In this document: in pieces, positions 1 to 7,116 of the stretch | How the letters are laid out: every line of letters begins with the position of its first letter | Position numbering within the stretch: position 1 is the first letter of the stretch | NCBI GenBank assembly: GCA_945834545.1 | Contig: CAMAHO010000033.1 | Location: 1 to 15,197, forward strand | DNA: 15,197 nucleotides | Reading direction: 5' to 3' | Source: an uncultured Lachnospiraceae bacterium | GTDB lineage: Bacteria; Bacillota; Clostridia; Lachnospirales; Lachnospiraceae | The notes under the pieces: generated by a model | Told to the model about the DNA's origin: nothing | The model's database searches: none | The model's input: the letters and a program-made list of their open reading frames with translations, nothing else | Program-made: the position numbers and the translations under genes

Positions 1-11
1 TGTTTTTTCAT
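1..11 (-). CDS. start of a downstream gene, cut by the window edge
   Basis: Only the first codons are visible: ATG at 11-9 followed by two Lys codons. The ATG overlaps the TGA stop of the permease/GldG gene in an ATGA arrangement. An AGGAGG ribosome binding site lies about 8 bases upstream (around 20-25). The site and overlap make a real, translationally coupled gene likely. Its product cannot be read. From knowledge of Clostridial GldA/GldG-type operons, a DUF4340-type membrane-anchored protein commonly comes next, but that identity is inference only. Confidence 0.65.
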
Positions 12-2116
12 CGTCTGCGCCTCCTAAACCATACAATGAAGCCGATTATCAAAGTTGCAACCGGAATCACGATGACCAAAAGGGTACCCACGATAATGGA
101 GAACCTCTGGTCTATGGTGAGATACCCGATATCATAGCTCTTTACCGGTATGGCAATGCTTACCTCGTGGTTCACGCACTGACTCAGGGTATTGGTAAAG
201 AGAAGCTGATTTGCACCGCTTACCAGAGCACTGGCCTCTGCGGTGAACAGTTGGCTGCAGCCGTACAGGAACAGGGTAGCCTCTGTCTCGTCTGTGGTCT
301 TGACCGCTTTTACACCAATGTAGAAGGGGCCTTCCACATCGTTTTCAGCCTTTTCGTAGCTCTCCGAATTGTTAACATCCTTTTTGGTATATGCCTTCTC
401 TGAGGTTTTTAAGATGGACTCATAGGTCACATCCTCCCTTGTCTCATCCGTCAGGATACCCTGGGCAAAGGGTGCTAAAATATAGTATTTATTGTAAATG
501 CCACTGGAAAGCTGGGATGGATACACATTGGGGAGCAGGTAAAAAGGATTCCTGTAATAGGCTGAGGTATCCTGTTCTACCACCAGACCTTTCTCCACCC
601 TAAGTCCCATAGAAGCTAACAGTTCATCCAGGTTTGGAGTCACTCCGTCAATATACCCACAGTTGGCAAGGATTTTTCCACCTTGTTCCAGGTAAGCCTG
701 CAGGATATCCACATCATCCGTGGACAAATCACTGGTAGGATTGTTGATGATAACGCAGGCTGCATCCTCCGGAACCGCCTCCACATCCATGAGCCTCAAA
801 TCTGTGTACTCCACATTTTCCTTTGCAATAGCCTGGAGGAAGCTGTCAGGCAGGGTGGTTTCCCCGTGTCCTGAGAGAATATACGCCTTGGGCAGGTCAT
901 CAGAAACAATATAGGCAAGAGCGCTGGTGATCCGTCCCTCTCCGTCATAGCCTGTCACACTGGTCTGATAGGTACTTTGGTCAAACTCACTTTCGTAGAT
1001 TTCCCCATAATCCACCACCATATTTCTCTGCTCGCCCACTACAATCAAACTGTTAGATTGAATATTGTCTGTGGTGTATTGCTGATAAAATCTGGGATTC
1101 ACCTGAGGGTCCACATATTCCACGGAAATATGCTTGGAATATTCCTGATAGCGCTTTAAGGTTTGCTCCAGGGTAGCGTCCTGGTTGTCCTGATTGGCTA
1201 GCACATAAATGGTCACATCCTGATTCAGCTGATCCAGAAACTCCTTGGTCTGGTCGGTGATGGAATACAGCTTCTGGCTGGTTATGTCAAAATTGGTATA
1301 GGTTGCCGGAAGCTCTCTGATGGCAAAGTTGGCCACTACCACAATGGCTGACATCACCAGAATGCTGACCAGGCTGTACGCTCCCAGGGTGAAATTCTTC
1401 ACCGTGGTGGTATATCTCCTCTTCTGGATGACCTGGGTGGTAAGGAACAGGAACAGTGCAATTACCGAAAGGTAATAAAAAATACTGGTCAAATCCAGGC
1501 ATCCGTTGAGTAAATTCATAAACGGTGTATATAAATCAAAGGCACTGAGCAAGGTTGTAAGAAAGTTTCCCGTGGTGGAAATCAGGCTGCACAGGCCGGT
1601 CATCATATAGCCAACAAATAAGAGTGCGAAGCTGATAACGGCTGCTATCACCTGGCTTTCTGTGAGAGCTGAAACAAATACACAGATTGCAATGCAGGCA
1701 GCTCCATAGAGGAAGAAGCCCAGTATGGACAAATAGGCTTCCCCTAAGGGAACCGAGCCAAACTTCAGTAAAAACAAAGGATACAGGCAGGCAATCAGGT
1801 TGGGAATGGCAAATACCAGAAGCATAGCCAGATATTTTCCCACCACAACGCCAAACACTGACACCGGCGCTGTCAGCATCAGCTGGTCAGTCTTATTCTT
1901 TCTCTCCTCCGCCAGGACTCTCATGGTTAGGATGGGGATACTCAGCATAAACAGAAAGACAACAGCAGACAACACATAGGCAAAATAGGGATATCCGTTA
2001 AGCAGGCAGTAAATCGTATAATACAGGCTGATAAAAAACAGATTCACAGCCACAAACAGAAATCCGATAAAGGTATGAAAGCAGGACTTAAATTCTCTTT
2101 TTAATATGGCAAACAT
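8..2116 (-). CDS. ABC-2 type permease fused to a GldG-like auxiliary domain
   Basis: A 702-residue membrane protein, likely the transmembrane partner of the ABC ATPase encoded just upstream. Residues 1 to about 235 form an ABC-2 permease with six predicted hydrophobic segments. It carries the family's loop MRVLAEERKNKTDQLMLTAP (about 65-84), like the EE..G..ELL...P loop of GldF/NosY-type permeases. A further membrane segment (about 244-268) leads into a large extracytoplasmic GldG/ABC_transp_aux-like domain (about 270-665) containing ILSGHGE. A last membrane helix ends in five arginines. In the Bacteroidetes gliding machinery GldF and GldG are separate proteins; here they are one chain. The ATG follows the ATPase stop with no gap, and its GGAGG site lies inside the ATPase 3' end, so translation is probably coupled. 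The substrate is unknown; gliding is not implied. Confidence 0.88.
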   Translation of the reverse strand: MFAILKREFKSCFHTFIGFLFVAVNLFFISLYYTIYCLLNGYPYFAYVLSAVVFLFMLSIPILTMRVLAEERKNKTDQLMLTAPVSVFGVVVGKYLAMLLVFAIPNLIACLYPLFLLKFGSVPLGEAYLSILGFFLYGAACIAICVFVSALTESQVIAAVISFALLFVGYMMTGLCSLISTTGNFLTTLLSAFDLYTPFMNLLNGCLDLTSIFYYLSVIALFLFLTTQVIQKRRYTTTVKNFTLGAYSLVSILVMSAIVVVANFAIRELPATYTNFDITSQKLYSITDQTKEFLDQLNQDVTIYVLANQDNQDATLEQTLKRYQEYSKHISVEYVDPQVNPRFYQQYTTDNIQSNSLIVVGEQRNMVVDYGEIYESEFDQSTYQTSVTGYDGEGRITSALAYIVSDDLPKAYILSGHGETTLPDSFLQAIAKENVEYTDLRLMDVEAVPEDAACVIINNPTSDLSTDDVDILQAYLEQGGKILANCGYIDGVTPNLDELLASMGLRVEKGLVVEQDTSAYYRNPFYLLPNVYPSQLSSGIYNKYYILAPFAQGILTDETREDVTYESILKTSEKAYTKKDVNNSESYEKAENDVEGPFYIGVKAVKTTDETEATLFLYGCSQLFTAEASALVSGANQLLFTNTLSQCVNHEVSIAIPVKSYDIGYLTIDQRFSIIVGTLLVIVIPVATLIIGFIVWFRRRRR

Positions 2117-3091
2117 TTATTCCACCTCCGTTTCCTGAAGCTCTTCTTCGGCTTTCGGCTGATTCTCCTCTGTCAGCTCTAGGAAGATATCCTCCAGAGA
2201 CCGTTTCTCATATTGTAGCTCCATAATAGGAAGCTTGGCAGCCGCCAGAGCGTAAAACAGTTCTTCCCTGCAGTCCGCTCCCTCCGTCATGGTAACAGAG
2301 ACCTTAACCCCTTTCTCTGTCTCGCCTGCTTCTTCCACAGCTTCGATTTCCGGAAGCTGCTGCAGGGCAGCCTTCACCTCTTCCAAGGTACCCAGAGCTG
2401 TCAGCTTTAATACGGCCTTGCTCTTTAATTGCTTTTCCAGTCCCTCCGGGGAATCACTGGCTACCAGTCTGCCGTGAGAGATAATCAGGATATGATCACA
2501 CACCGCGCTGACCTCCGACAAAATGTGGGAGCTCAACAAAATAGTGTGCTTCTCACTGAGCTTTTTAATCAGCTCTCTGATTTCTATCATCTGCTTAGGG
2601 TCTAAGCCTACTGTAGGCTCATCTAAAATGATGACCTCCGGATATCCAACAATCGCCTGGGCCAGACCCACTCTCTGTCTGTACCCTTTGGACAGATTTT
2701 TGATCAATCTTTCCTTTACATCCTCAATACCGGTCATCTGCATAATCTCGGCAAGCTGCTCTTTTATCTCCTTTTTGGGCACCTTTTTCAGCTCTGCCAC
2801 GAATGCCAGATACTCCTTCACTGTCATATCCATGTAAACCGGCGGCAATTCCGGCAGATAGCCTATGCACTTCTTCGCCTCCTCCGGCTCTCTTAAGATG
2901 TCCTTTCCATTGATACGGATTTCTCCCTCTGACGGGGCAATATACCCTGTAAGCATATTCATGGTGGTGGATTTTCCCGCTCCGTTTGCACCTAAGAATC
3001 CATACACCTGACCTTTGTCCACGCAAAAAGAAAGGTGATCCACTGCAAGATGGTCACCGTATCGTTTTGTTAAATCCTTGACCTCAATCAT
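2117..3091 (-). CDS. ABC transporter ATP-binding protein (GldA / ABC-2 exporter type)
   Basis: A 324-residue cytoplasmic ATPase that should power the permease/GldG fusion encoded next. Visible motifs are Walker A GANGAGKST (34-42), signature LSKGYRQ (133-139), Walker B VIILDE (153-158), D-loop GLDP (162-165) and the switch His in SSHIL (H189). The Q-loop position reads YLPE, with Glu in place of Gln, which is common in this ABC-2 subfamily. Residues from about 215 to 310 form the C-terminal extension seen in GldA/NatA-like ATPases, and the last ~15 residues are very acidic. The start is supported by an AAGGAAGG-type ribosome binding site about 4-10 bases upstream. A 217-base gap holding the large palindrome separates it from the vanZ-like gene. 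The transported substrate cannot be told from sequence. Confidence 0.93.
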   Translation of the reverse strand: MIEVKDLTKRYGDHLAVDHLSFCVDKGQVYGFLGANGAGKSTTMNMLTGYIAPSEGEIRINGKDILREPEEAKKCIGYLPELPPVYMDMTVKEYLAFVAELKKVPKKEIKEQLAEIMQMTGIEDVKERLIKNLSKGYRQRVGLAQAIVGYPEVIILDEPTVGLDPKQMIEIRELIKKLSEKHTILLSSHILSEVSAVCDHILIISHGRLVASDSPEGLEKQLKSKAVLKLTALGTLEEVKAALQQLPEIEAVEEAGETEKGVKVSVTMTEGADCREELFYALAAAKLPIMELQYEKRSLEDIFLELTEENQPKAEEELQETEVE

Positions 3092-3136
3092 CGTCCTTCC
3101 TTCTTTCTCATTTTTGTGTTTATTCTAAAAAGGAAA

Positions 3137-3142
3137 TGTCAA
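3137..3142 (-). promoter_or_regulatory. possible -35 element ahead of the ABC ATPase gene
   Basis: A perfect TTGACA reads on the minus strand about 46 bases upstream of the ABC ATPase start, between it and the palindrome. No good -10 hexamer sits at 16-18 bases spacing. The best nearby sequence is TAAACA at 3117-3122 with a short 14-base spacer. The gene may therefore have its own promoter, but the evidence is incomplete. Confidence 0.3.
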
Positions 3143-3177
3143 GGATTCGTGTTTAAATTGTGAAAAAAGTGTGAAGT

Positions 3178-3317
3178 GTGCATTAGGGACGGAGTTTTTT
3201 GTTGCTCATATCCGTCCCCTTTGTTGCTAGTTTGATCGCTATCCTATAACGCGTTGGCCCCCATAAAGCAACAAAAGGGACGGATATGAGCAACAAAAAA
3301 CTCCGTCCCTAATGCAC
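3178..3317. repeat. large compound palindrome, 51-base arms and 38-base loop
   Basis: Arms 3178-3228 and 3267-3317 are reverse complements with one mismatch (C at 3219 against A at 3276). In minus-strand RNA, the direction the neighbouring genes are transcribed, this mismatch becomes a G-U wobble, so the hairpin would be fully paired. Each arm is itself structured: GGGACGGA (3186-3193) and TCCGTCCC (3211-3218) can pair around a 17-base loop, and TTTGTTGCT occurs twice (3198-3206 and 3220-3228). The element can thus form either one long hairpin or two small ones. The right arm contains the last two codons and TAG stop of the vanZ-like gene. There is no encoded transposase and no clear target-site duplication. 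The layout recalls REP/BIME or MITE-like elements; that class assignment is inference. No U-run directly follows either stem, so it is not a canonical intrinsic terminator. Confidence 0.9.
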
Positions 3318-3860
3318 CATCAGTCCTATCATGACTCCCATGAAGTTAAGCAGGATATCGTCCACATCCACCTGTCTGCCAATGAATAGCTGCAGGAACT
3401 CAATGATGCAGGGAAGAACGATGGCCAGCAGAATCGTCACAGGGATGCTGTATTTCTTCTTCCATAGCTTAGGAATCCCAAAGCCCAGGGGTATGAACAG
3501 GACACAATTTCCTATCACGTTGGTGTAAAAGAGTCGACTATTGACAGTGCGGTAACGATAAAACCTCTTTATCGTGGCGAAAGGCTCCAGATTGATGCCG
3601 TAATCTATATCTATCCTCCACTTCGCATAATGTAACAAATCTGTGAAGTTATCATACCGGTCCCAGTCTCCCCAAAGGGTGGCCAATAGGAGAAACACAA
3701 GGTACAAAAAAAAGAAGAGCAGGCCAATCTCTCTTGCCCTCTCTTTCTCCTTCGGTATAGCACTCCCTCCTCTGCCTTGCCGCCACAGCAGACGACCAAG
3801 CAGATAGAGAGGTGTCAATGCAATAAAAACTATAATACAAACTGATACACTTGGCAGCAT
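3309..3860 (-). CDS. VanZ-like integral membrane protein
   Basis: A 183-residue protein with an N-terminal hydrophobic segment (about 5-25), a second near 45-63, and C-terminal helices. It has the VanZ-family features NVIGNCVLFIPLGF (about 114-127) and an IIEFLQLFIGRQVDVDDILL stretch near the end, followed by NFMG. VanZ in enterococci raises teicoplanin resistance; chromosomal homologues in Clostridia are common and mostly uncharacterised, so resistance should not be assumed. The ATG directly follows the trmL TAA with no gap, and a GGAAGGA site lies inside the trmL 3' end. The last two codons (Val, His) and the TAG stop lie within the palindrome, so the original C-terminus may have been replaced. 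Confidence 0.85.
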   Translation of the reverse strand: MLPSVSVCIIVFIALTPLYLLGRLLWRQGRGGSAIPKEKERAREIGLLFFFLYLVFLLLATLWGDWDRYDNFTDLLHYAKWRIDIDYGINLEPFATIKRFYRYRTVNSRLFYTNVIGNCVLFIPLGFGIPKLWKKKYSIPVTILLAIVLPCIIEFLQLFIGRQVDVDDILLNFMGVMIGLMVH

Positions 3861-4358
3861 TTAGTTTTCCTTCCATTTCAGGCGGTGCAATTCTCCCTGC
3901 ATCTGCATGTGGGAGAACGCATTTTGTCTCAATGCCTCATATAAAATAATTGACACGGAATTGGACAAATTCAAAGACCGAATATCGGGTAACATGGGGA
4001 TTCGAATACAAAAGGGCTCATTTTCCACCAGGATTTCCTCCGGAATGCCCGCGCTTTCTTTCCCAAACATAATATAATCATCCGGGCCAAACTCCACTTC
4101 AGTGTACAGCCTTTTTGCCTTGGTTGTGGCCATCCACACTCGTGCCCCGGGATTCTTAGCCCGAAACTCCTCATAATTGGTATAGCGATTTAACTTAAGC
4201 TTTGGCCAATAATCCATTCCTGCTCGTCGGACGCTCTTTTCATCCAGCTGAAAGCCCAGGGGCTCAATCAGATGAAGTGCCGTACCTGTAGCAACACAGG
4301 TACGGCCGATATTTCCGGTATTTTGAGGAATTTCAGGTTGATGTAATACAATATTCAT
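3861..4358 (-). CDS. trmL: tRNA (cytidine(34)-2'-O)-methyltransferase, TrmL
   Basis: A 165-residue SPOUT-class methyltransferase predicted to 2'-O-methylate the wobble base of certain tRNAs using SAM. The three knot motifs are visible: NIGRT (16-20), FGKESAGIP (98-106) and LSNSVSIILYEALRQ (131-145), with IPMLPDIRSLN just before the last. Length and the MNIVLHQPEIPQNTGNIGRT start match the family. The frame stays open a further 38 codons upstream, but that stretch overlaps the aminotransferase gene and has no family similarity, so I use the ATG at 4358. It lies 2 bases after the aminotransferase stop; the ribosome binding site there is weak, suggesting coupling. Confidence 0.94.
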   Translation of the reverse strand: MNIVLHQPEIPQNTGNIGRTCVATGTALHLIEPLGFQLDEKSVRRAGMDYWPKLKLNRYTNYEEFRAKNPGARVWMATTKAKRLYTEVEFGPDDYIMFGKESAGIPEEILVENEPFCIRIPMLPDIRSLNLSNSVSIILYEALRQNAFSHMQMQGELHRLKWKEN

Positions 4359-4360
4359 AG

Positions 4361-5533
4361 TTACTTCGCTTCTTCTCGTAGTTTCTTCACAAATCGCTCC
4401 AGTTTCTCCATAGCCAGCTTTAATCTCTCCAGAGAGTACGCATAGGAGATACGCAGGAAGCCTTCTCCGCAATCGCCAAAGGCTGTGCCGGGAACGACAG
4501 CCACCTTTTCCTCCTGCAGGAATCGAGTGGCAAACTCATCACTGGTTATCCCAAATTCCTTGATGCAGGGGAAGACATAGAACGCACCGTAGGGCTCAAA
4601 GCACTCTAACCCCATGCGGCGAAATGCATCCATTAGAAAGCGCCTTCTCTGATTGTAGGAGGTACGCATCATAGCCACATCCCCATCCCCGTTTTTCAGA
4701 GCTTCCACCGCTGCATACTGGCTGGTGGTAGGCGCACACATGATGGCAAACTGATGAATCTTGGTCATCTGACCAATAATCTCCTTGGGACCGCAAACAT
4801 AGCCCAGTCTCCAGCCGGTCATAGCATAGGCCTTGGAAAAGCCGTTGATTAACAAGGTTCTCTCCTGCATACCGGGCAGGCTTGCTATGGAGACATGCTT
4901 GCCCTTGTAGGTCAGCTCCGCATAAATCTCATCCGACATGACATACAAGTCATGTTTTATAATCACTTCCGCAATGGCCTCCAAATCAGCCTTCTCCATA
5001 ATGGCACCGGTTGGATTATTGGGGAAGGGAAGCACTAAAATCTTCGTCTTCTCCGTAATGGCCTCCTCCAGCTCCCTAGCTGTCAGTCGGAACTCATTTT
5101 CTGCCTTCAGGTTAATGATAACCGGTTTTCCTCCTGCCAGTATGGTACAGGGCTCGTAGGACACATAGCTGGGCTGGGGAATCAGTACCTCATCCCCGGG
5201 ATTTAGCATAGCCCGAAGCCCGATGTCAATGGCTTCAGACCCACCCACTGTGATCAAAGTCTCTGTAACAGGATTATAGGTTAATTTCTGAGAACGATAC
5301 AAATAATTGCAAATTTCTTTTCGAAGGTCCATAAGACCTGCATTGGAGGTGTAAAAGGTCTTTCCCTTCTCCAGGGAATAAATCCCCTCATCGCGAATAT
5401 GCCAAGGGGTATCAAAGTCCGGCTCGCCCACACCAAGGGAAATCGCATCCTCCATCTCACTTACAATGTCAAAAAACTTACGAATTCCGGATGGCTTAAT
5501 CTCCACCACTTTATCTGCTAAGGGGTTTCTCAT
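4361..5533 (-). CDS. PLP-dependent class I/II aminotransferase
   Basis: A 390-residue fold-type I aminotransferase. Visible features are GVGEPDFDTP (35-44), the NNPTG loop (172-176), SDEIY (200-204, the Asp that binds the PLP ring nitrogen), and FSKAYAMTGWRLGY (232-245) with K234 as the Schiff-base lysine. A GFLRISYA stretch near residues 356-363 supplies the usual substrate-carboxylate arginine. It resembles the aspartate/aromatic/alanine aminotransferase group often called PatA or AspC in Clostridia; the amino donor cannot be fixed from sequence. It overlaps the Lrp-type regulator upstream by 4 bases (ATGA), so the two are made together. The pairing suggests the regulator senses an amino acid that this enzyme makes or uses (inference). 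Confidence 0.92.
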   Translation of the reverse strand: MRNPLADKVVEIKPSGIRKFFDIVSEMEDAISLGVGEPDFDTPWHIRDEGIYSLEKGKTFYTSNAGLMDLRKEICNYLYRSQKLTYNPVTETLITVGGSEAIDIGLRAMLNPGDEVLIPQPSYVSYEPCTILAGGKPVIINLKAENEFRLTARELEEAITEKTKILVLPFPNNPTGAIMEKADLEAIAEVIIKHDLYVMSDEIYAELTYKGKHVSIASLPGMQERTLLINGFSKAYAMTGWRLGYVCGPKEIIGQMTKIHQFAIMCAPTTSQYAAVEALKNGDGDVAMMRTSYNQRRRFLMDAFRRMGLECFEPYGAFYVFPCIKEFGITSDEFATRFLQEEKVAVVPGTAFGDCGEGFLRISYAYSLERLKLAMEKLERFVKKLREEAK

Positions 5534-6018
5534 GGTGTAATCATCTCCCTTTCATCTACTTTCTTTTCTGACAAAATGGTACCGTGGTCCTTGTATTTGC
5601 GAAGGATAAAGTGTGTTGCTGTGCTGAGTACCGTATCCAAGGTAGAGAGCTTATCGGACACAAAGCCGGAAACCTCTCTCAAGGTCTTTCCTTCCAAAAT
5701 CACCAGCAAGTCGTAAGCGCCGGAAATCAGATATACGCTTTGCACCTCGGGATATTTGTAAATGCGCTCTGCAATGGAATCAAAGCCCTGTCCGCGCTGG
5801 GGCGTCACCCGCACCTCAATGAGGGCAGTAACCTTCTCATTGCTGGTTTTCTCCCAGTTAATCAGGGTATGGTAGCCACAGATTGTACCTTCCTTCTCCA
5901 GCTGCTCTAATTCATTTACCACATCCACCTCTGTGACACCCAAAATCACTGCCAGCTCCTTTAAGTCAATGCGGCTGTTTCTTTCAATTATGGTTAATAA
6001 TTCTTCTCTCATATTCAT
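5530..6018 (-). CDS. Lrp/AsnC family transcriptional regulator
   Basis: A 162-residue protein with the two-part Lrp layout. There is an N-terminal winged helix-turn-helix (about 1-55, including RIDLKELAVILGVTEVDV) and a RAM/ACT-like effector domain (about 62-140, including VYLISGAYDLLVILEG, with the GxYDL turn typical of the family). Such proteins bind DNA as dimers or octamers and respond to amino acids. The start at 6018 is favoured over a second ATG two codons later because AAGGAGG lies at good spacing, 7-8 bases upstream. The coupled aminotransferase is the obvious candidate target, possibly by autoregulation. I saw no clear operator in the 47 bases upstream. Confidence 0.93.
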   Translation of the reverse strand: MNMREELLTIIERNSRIDLKELAVILGVTEVDVVNELEQLEKEGTICGYHTLINWEKTSNEKVTALIEVRVTPQRGQGFDSIAERIYKYPEVQSVYLISGAYDLLVILEGKTLREVSGFVSDKLSTLDTVLSTATHFILRKYKDHGTILSEKKVDEREMITP

Positions 6019-6065
6019 GTCGTTTCCTCCTTCAGTCTAATCTATGACTGTAACCTGTTCACGTA

Positions 6066-7073
6066 TCACATGGCAAAGATACGATAGATTTCATCTTGGC
6101 CTGCCTTTTCCAGATAGCGTAGCTCCTCCTCATTGTGAAGAACACGGTCATTTTGTGCTGTGATGGTGCCAATACTTACAGCAGGAATTCCCTGGGCAGA
6201 CAGTTCTTCCACAAGACCGGCGGCCCTGTCTGTCACCATAATCAGGCAGCCCCCTGACAATAATTTATAAGGGTTTACGCCTAATTCTTCACAGACCTCC
6301 ACTGTTTCCTGGCGAATCGGCAGCTTCTTAAAATCCATATTCAGTCCAACACCTGCACCCTGTGCAAGCTCCCAAAGGGCTCCAAGAATTCCTCCCTTGG
6401 AAGCATCATGCATTCTGCAGACGCCGGACTTCACCGCGGTGGCGGCCTCCGGAATCAAAGACAGATAGTTTCCAAAGCTCTCTGCTTCCTCCACAAGGCT
6501 TGTCGGAAACCGTTCTTGCAATCGATCTTTAAACCGACCGGCCAACAGAGCCGTTCCCTCCAGTCCAATCCATTTGCTGAGCACAATTTCCATCCCAGGC
6601 CTTAGTTCCTGCCCGGCTGCTGCCATATGTTCTGCAGAAACCTCCCCGTAAGCGGTGACCACTGCAAAGGGGGCTTTCACCTGGGCCGACACACAGCTTT
6701 GCCCGCCAAACACATCTATCCCCAGTGCGTCGCAACACGCTTTCACCTCAGCGCTTACCTGCTTTACCCGGGCTTCCTCCAACTCCTCAGGAAAGAGGAA
6801 ACAAAGCTCTATCCCCAGGGGCTTTGCATATTTCACTAACAGATTATTCACTGCCTTATGAATCAGATTGGAGACCGGAAAGCCGCAAGGATATGCTTCT
6901 ACCGCCAAAGCGCCCTCCTGCATAGCAGTGGCAAGGCCGGCCCTCTCGGAAAGCGCAAAAAGGGCGCAGTCGTTTCCTACGGCTGCACCACAAAGGGCAA
7001 AATCCCCCTTCGTCTTTATGGGCTTTAAAATGCTTCTGTTTAGCACGCTCTCTGAGAGCTTTCCCAGCTTCAT
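6066..7073 (-). CDS. AIR synthase-related protein (HypE/PurM-like, not classical HypE)
   Basis: A 335-residue protein of the PurM/HypE/ThiL/SelD superfamily, which binds ATP and activates acyl or amide groups. The N-terminal domain has GAAVGNDCALFAL, corresponding to the G.GDDAA loop but with Asn in place of the first Asp. The C-terminal domain has CRMHDASKGGILGALWELAQ, matching HypE's HD..EGG loop, and ends near YRIFAM. Classical HypE ends in a conserved Cys that carries the carbamoyl group; this protein has none, and no other hyp genes are near. A hydrogenase role is therefore doubtful and the substrate is unknown. I start at ATG 7073, with GGGAG 8 bases upstream. The frame also opens 36 bases earlier at a TTG without a binding site. 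Confidence 0.85.
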   Translation of the reverse strand: MKLGKLSESVLNRSILKPIKTKGDFALCGAAVGNDCALFALSERAGLATAMQEGALAVEAYPCGFPVSNLIHKAVNNLLVKYAKPLGIELCFLFPEELEEARVKQVSAEVKACCDALGIDVFGGQSCVSAQVKAPFAVVTAYGEVSAEHMAAAGQELRPGMEIVLSKWIGLEGTALLAGRFKDRLQERFPTSLVEEAESFGNYLSLIPEAATAVKSGVCRMHDASKGGILGALWELAQGAGVGLNMDFKKLPIRQETVEVCEELGVNPYKLLSGGCLIMVTDRAAGLVEELSAQGIPAVSIGTITAQNDRVLHNEEELRYLEKAGQDEIYRIFAM

Positions 7074-7116
7074 ACCCTCTTCTCCCAAAGTCTCACCTGA
7101 TTTTTGCAACTGACTG

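Noticed and set aside
2523..2837. 104-residue plus-strand reading frame opposite the ABC ATPase
   Set aside because: It mirrors the conserved signature and Walker B region of the ATPase and shows no independent features.
3178..3317. Intrinsic terminator interpretation of the palindrome
   Set aside because: The stem is far longer than usual and no U-run directly follows it on either strand; a T-run on the minus strand appears only about 10 bases later.
4359..4472. 38-codon upstream extension of trmL
   Set aside because: It overlaps the aminotransferase coding end in another frame and has no TrmL-like sequence; the ATG at 4358 matches the family N-terminus.
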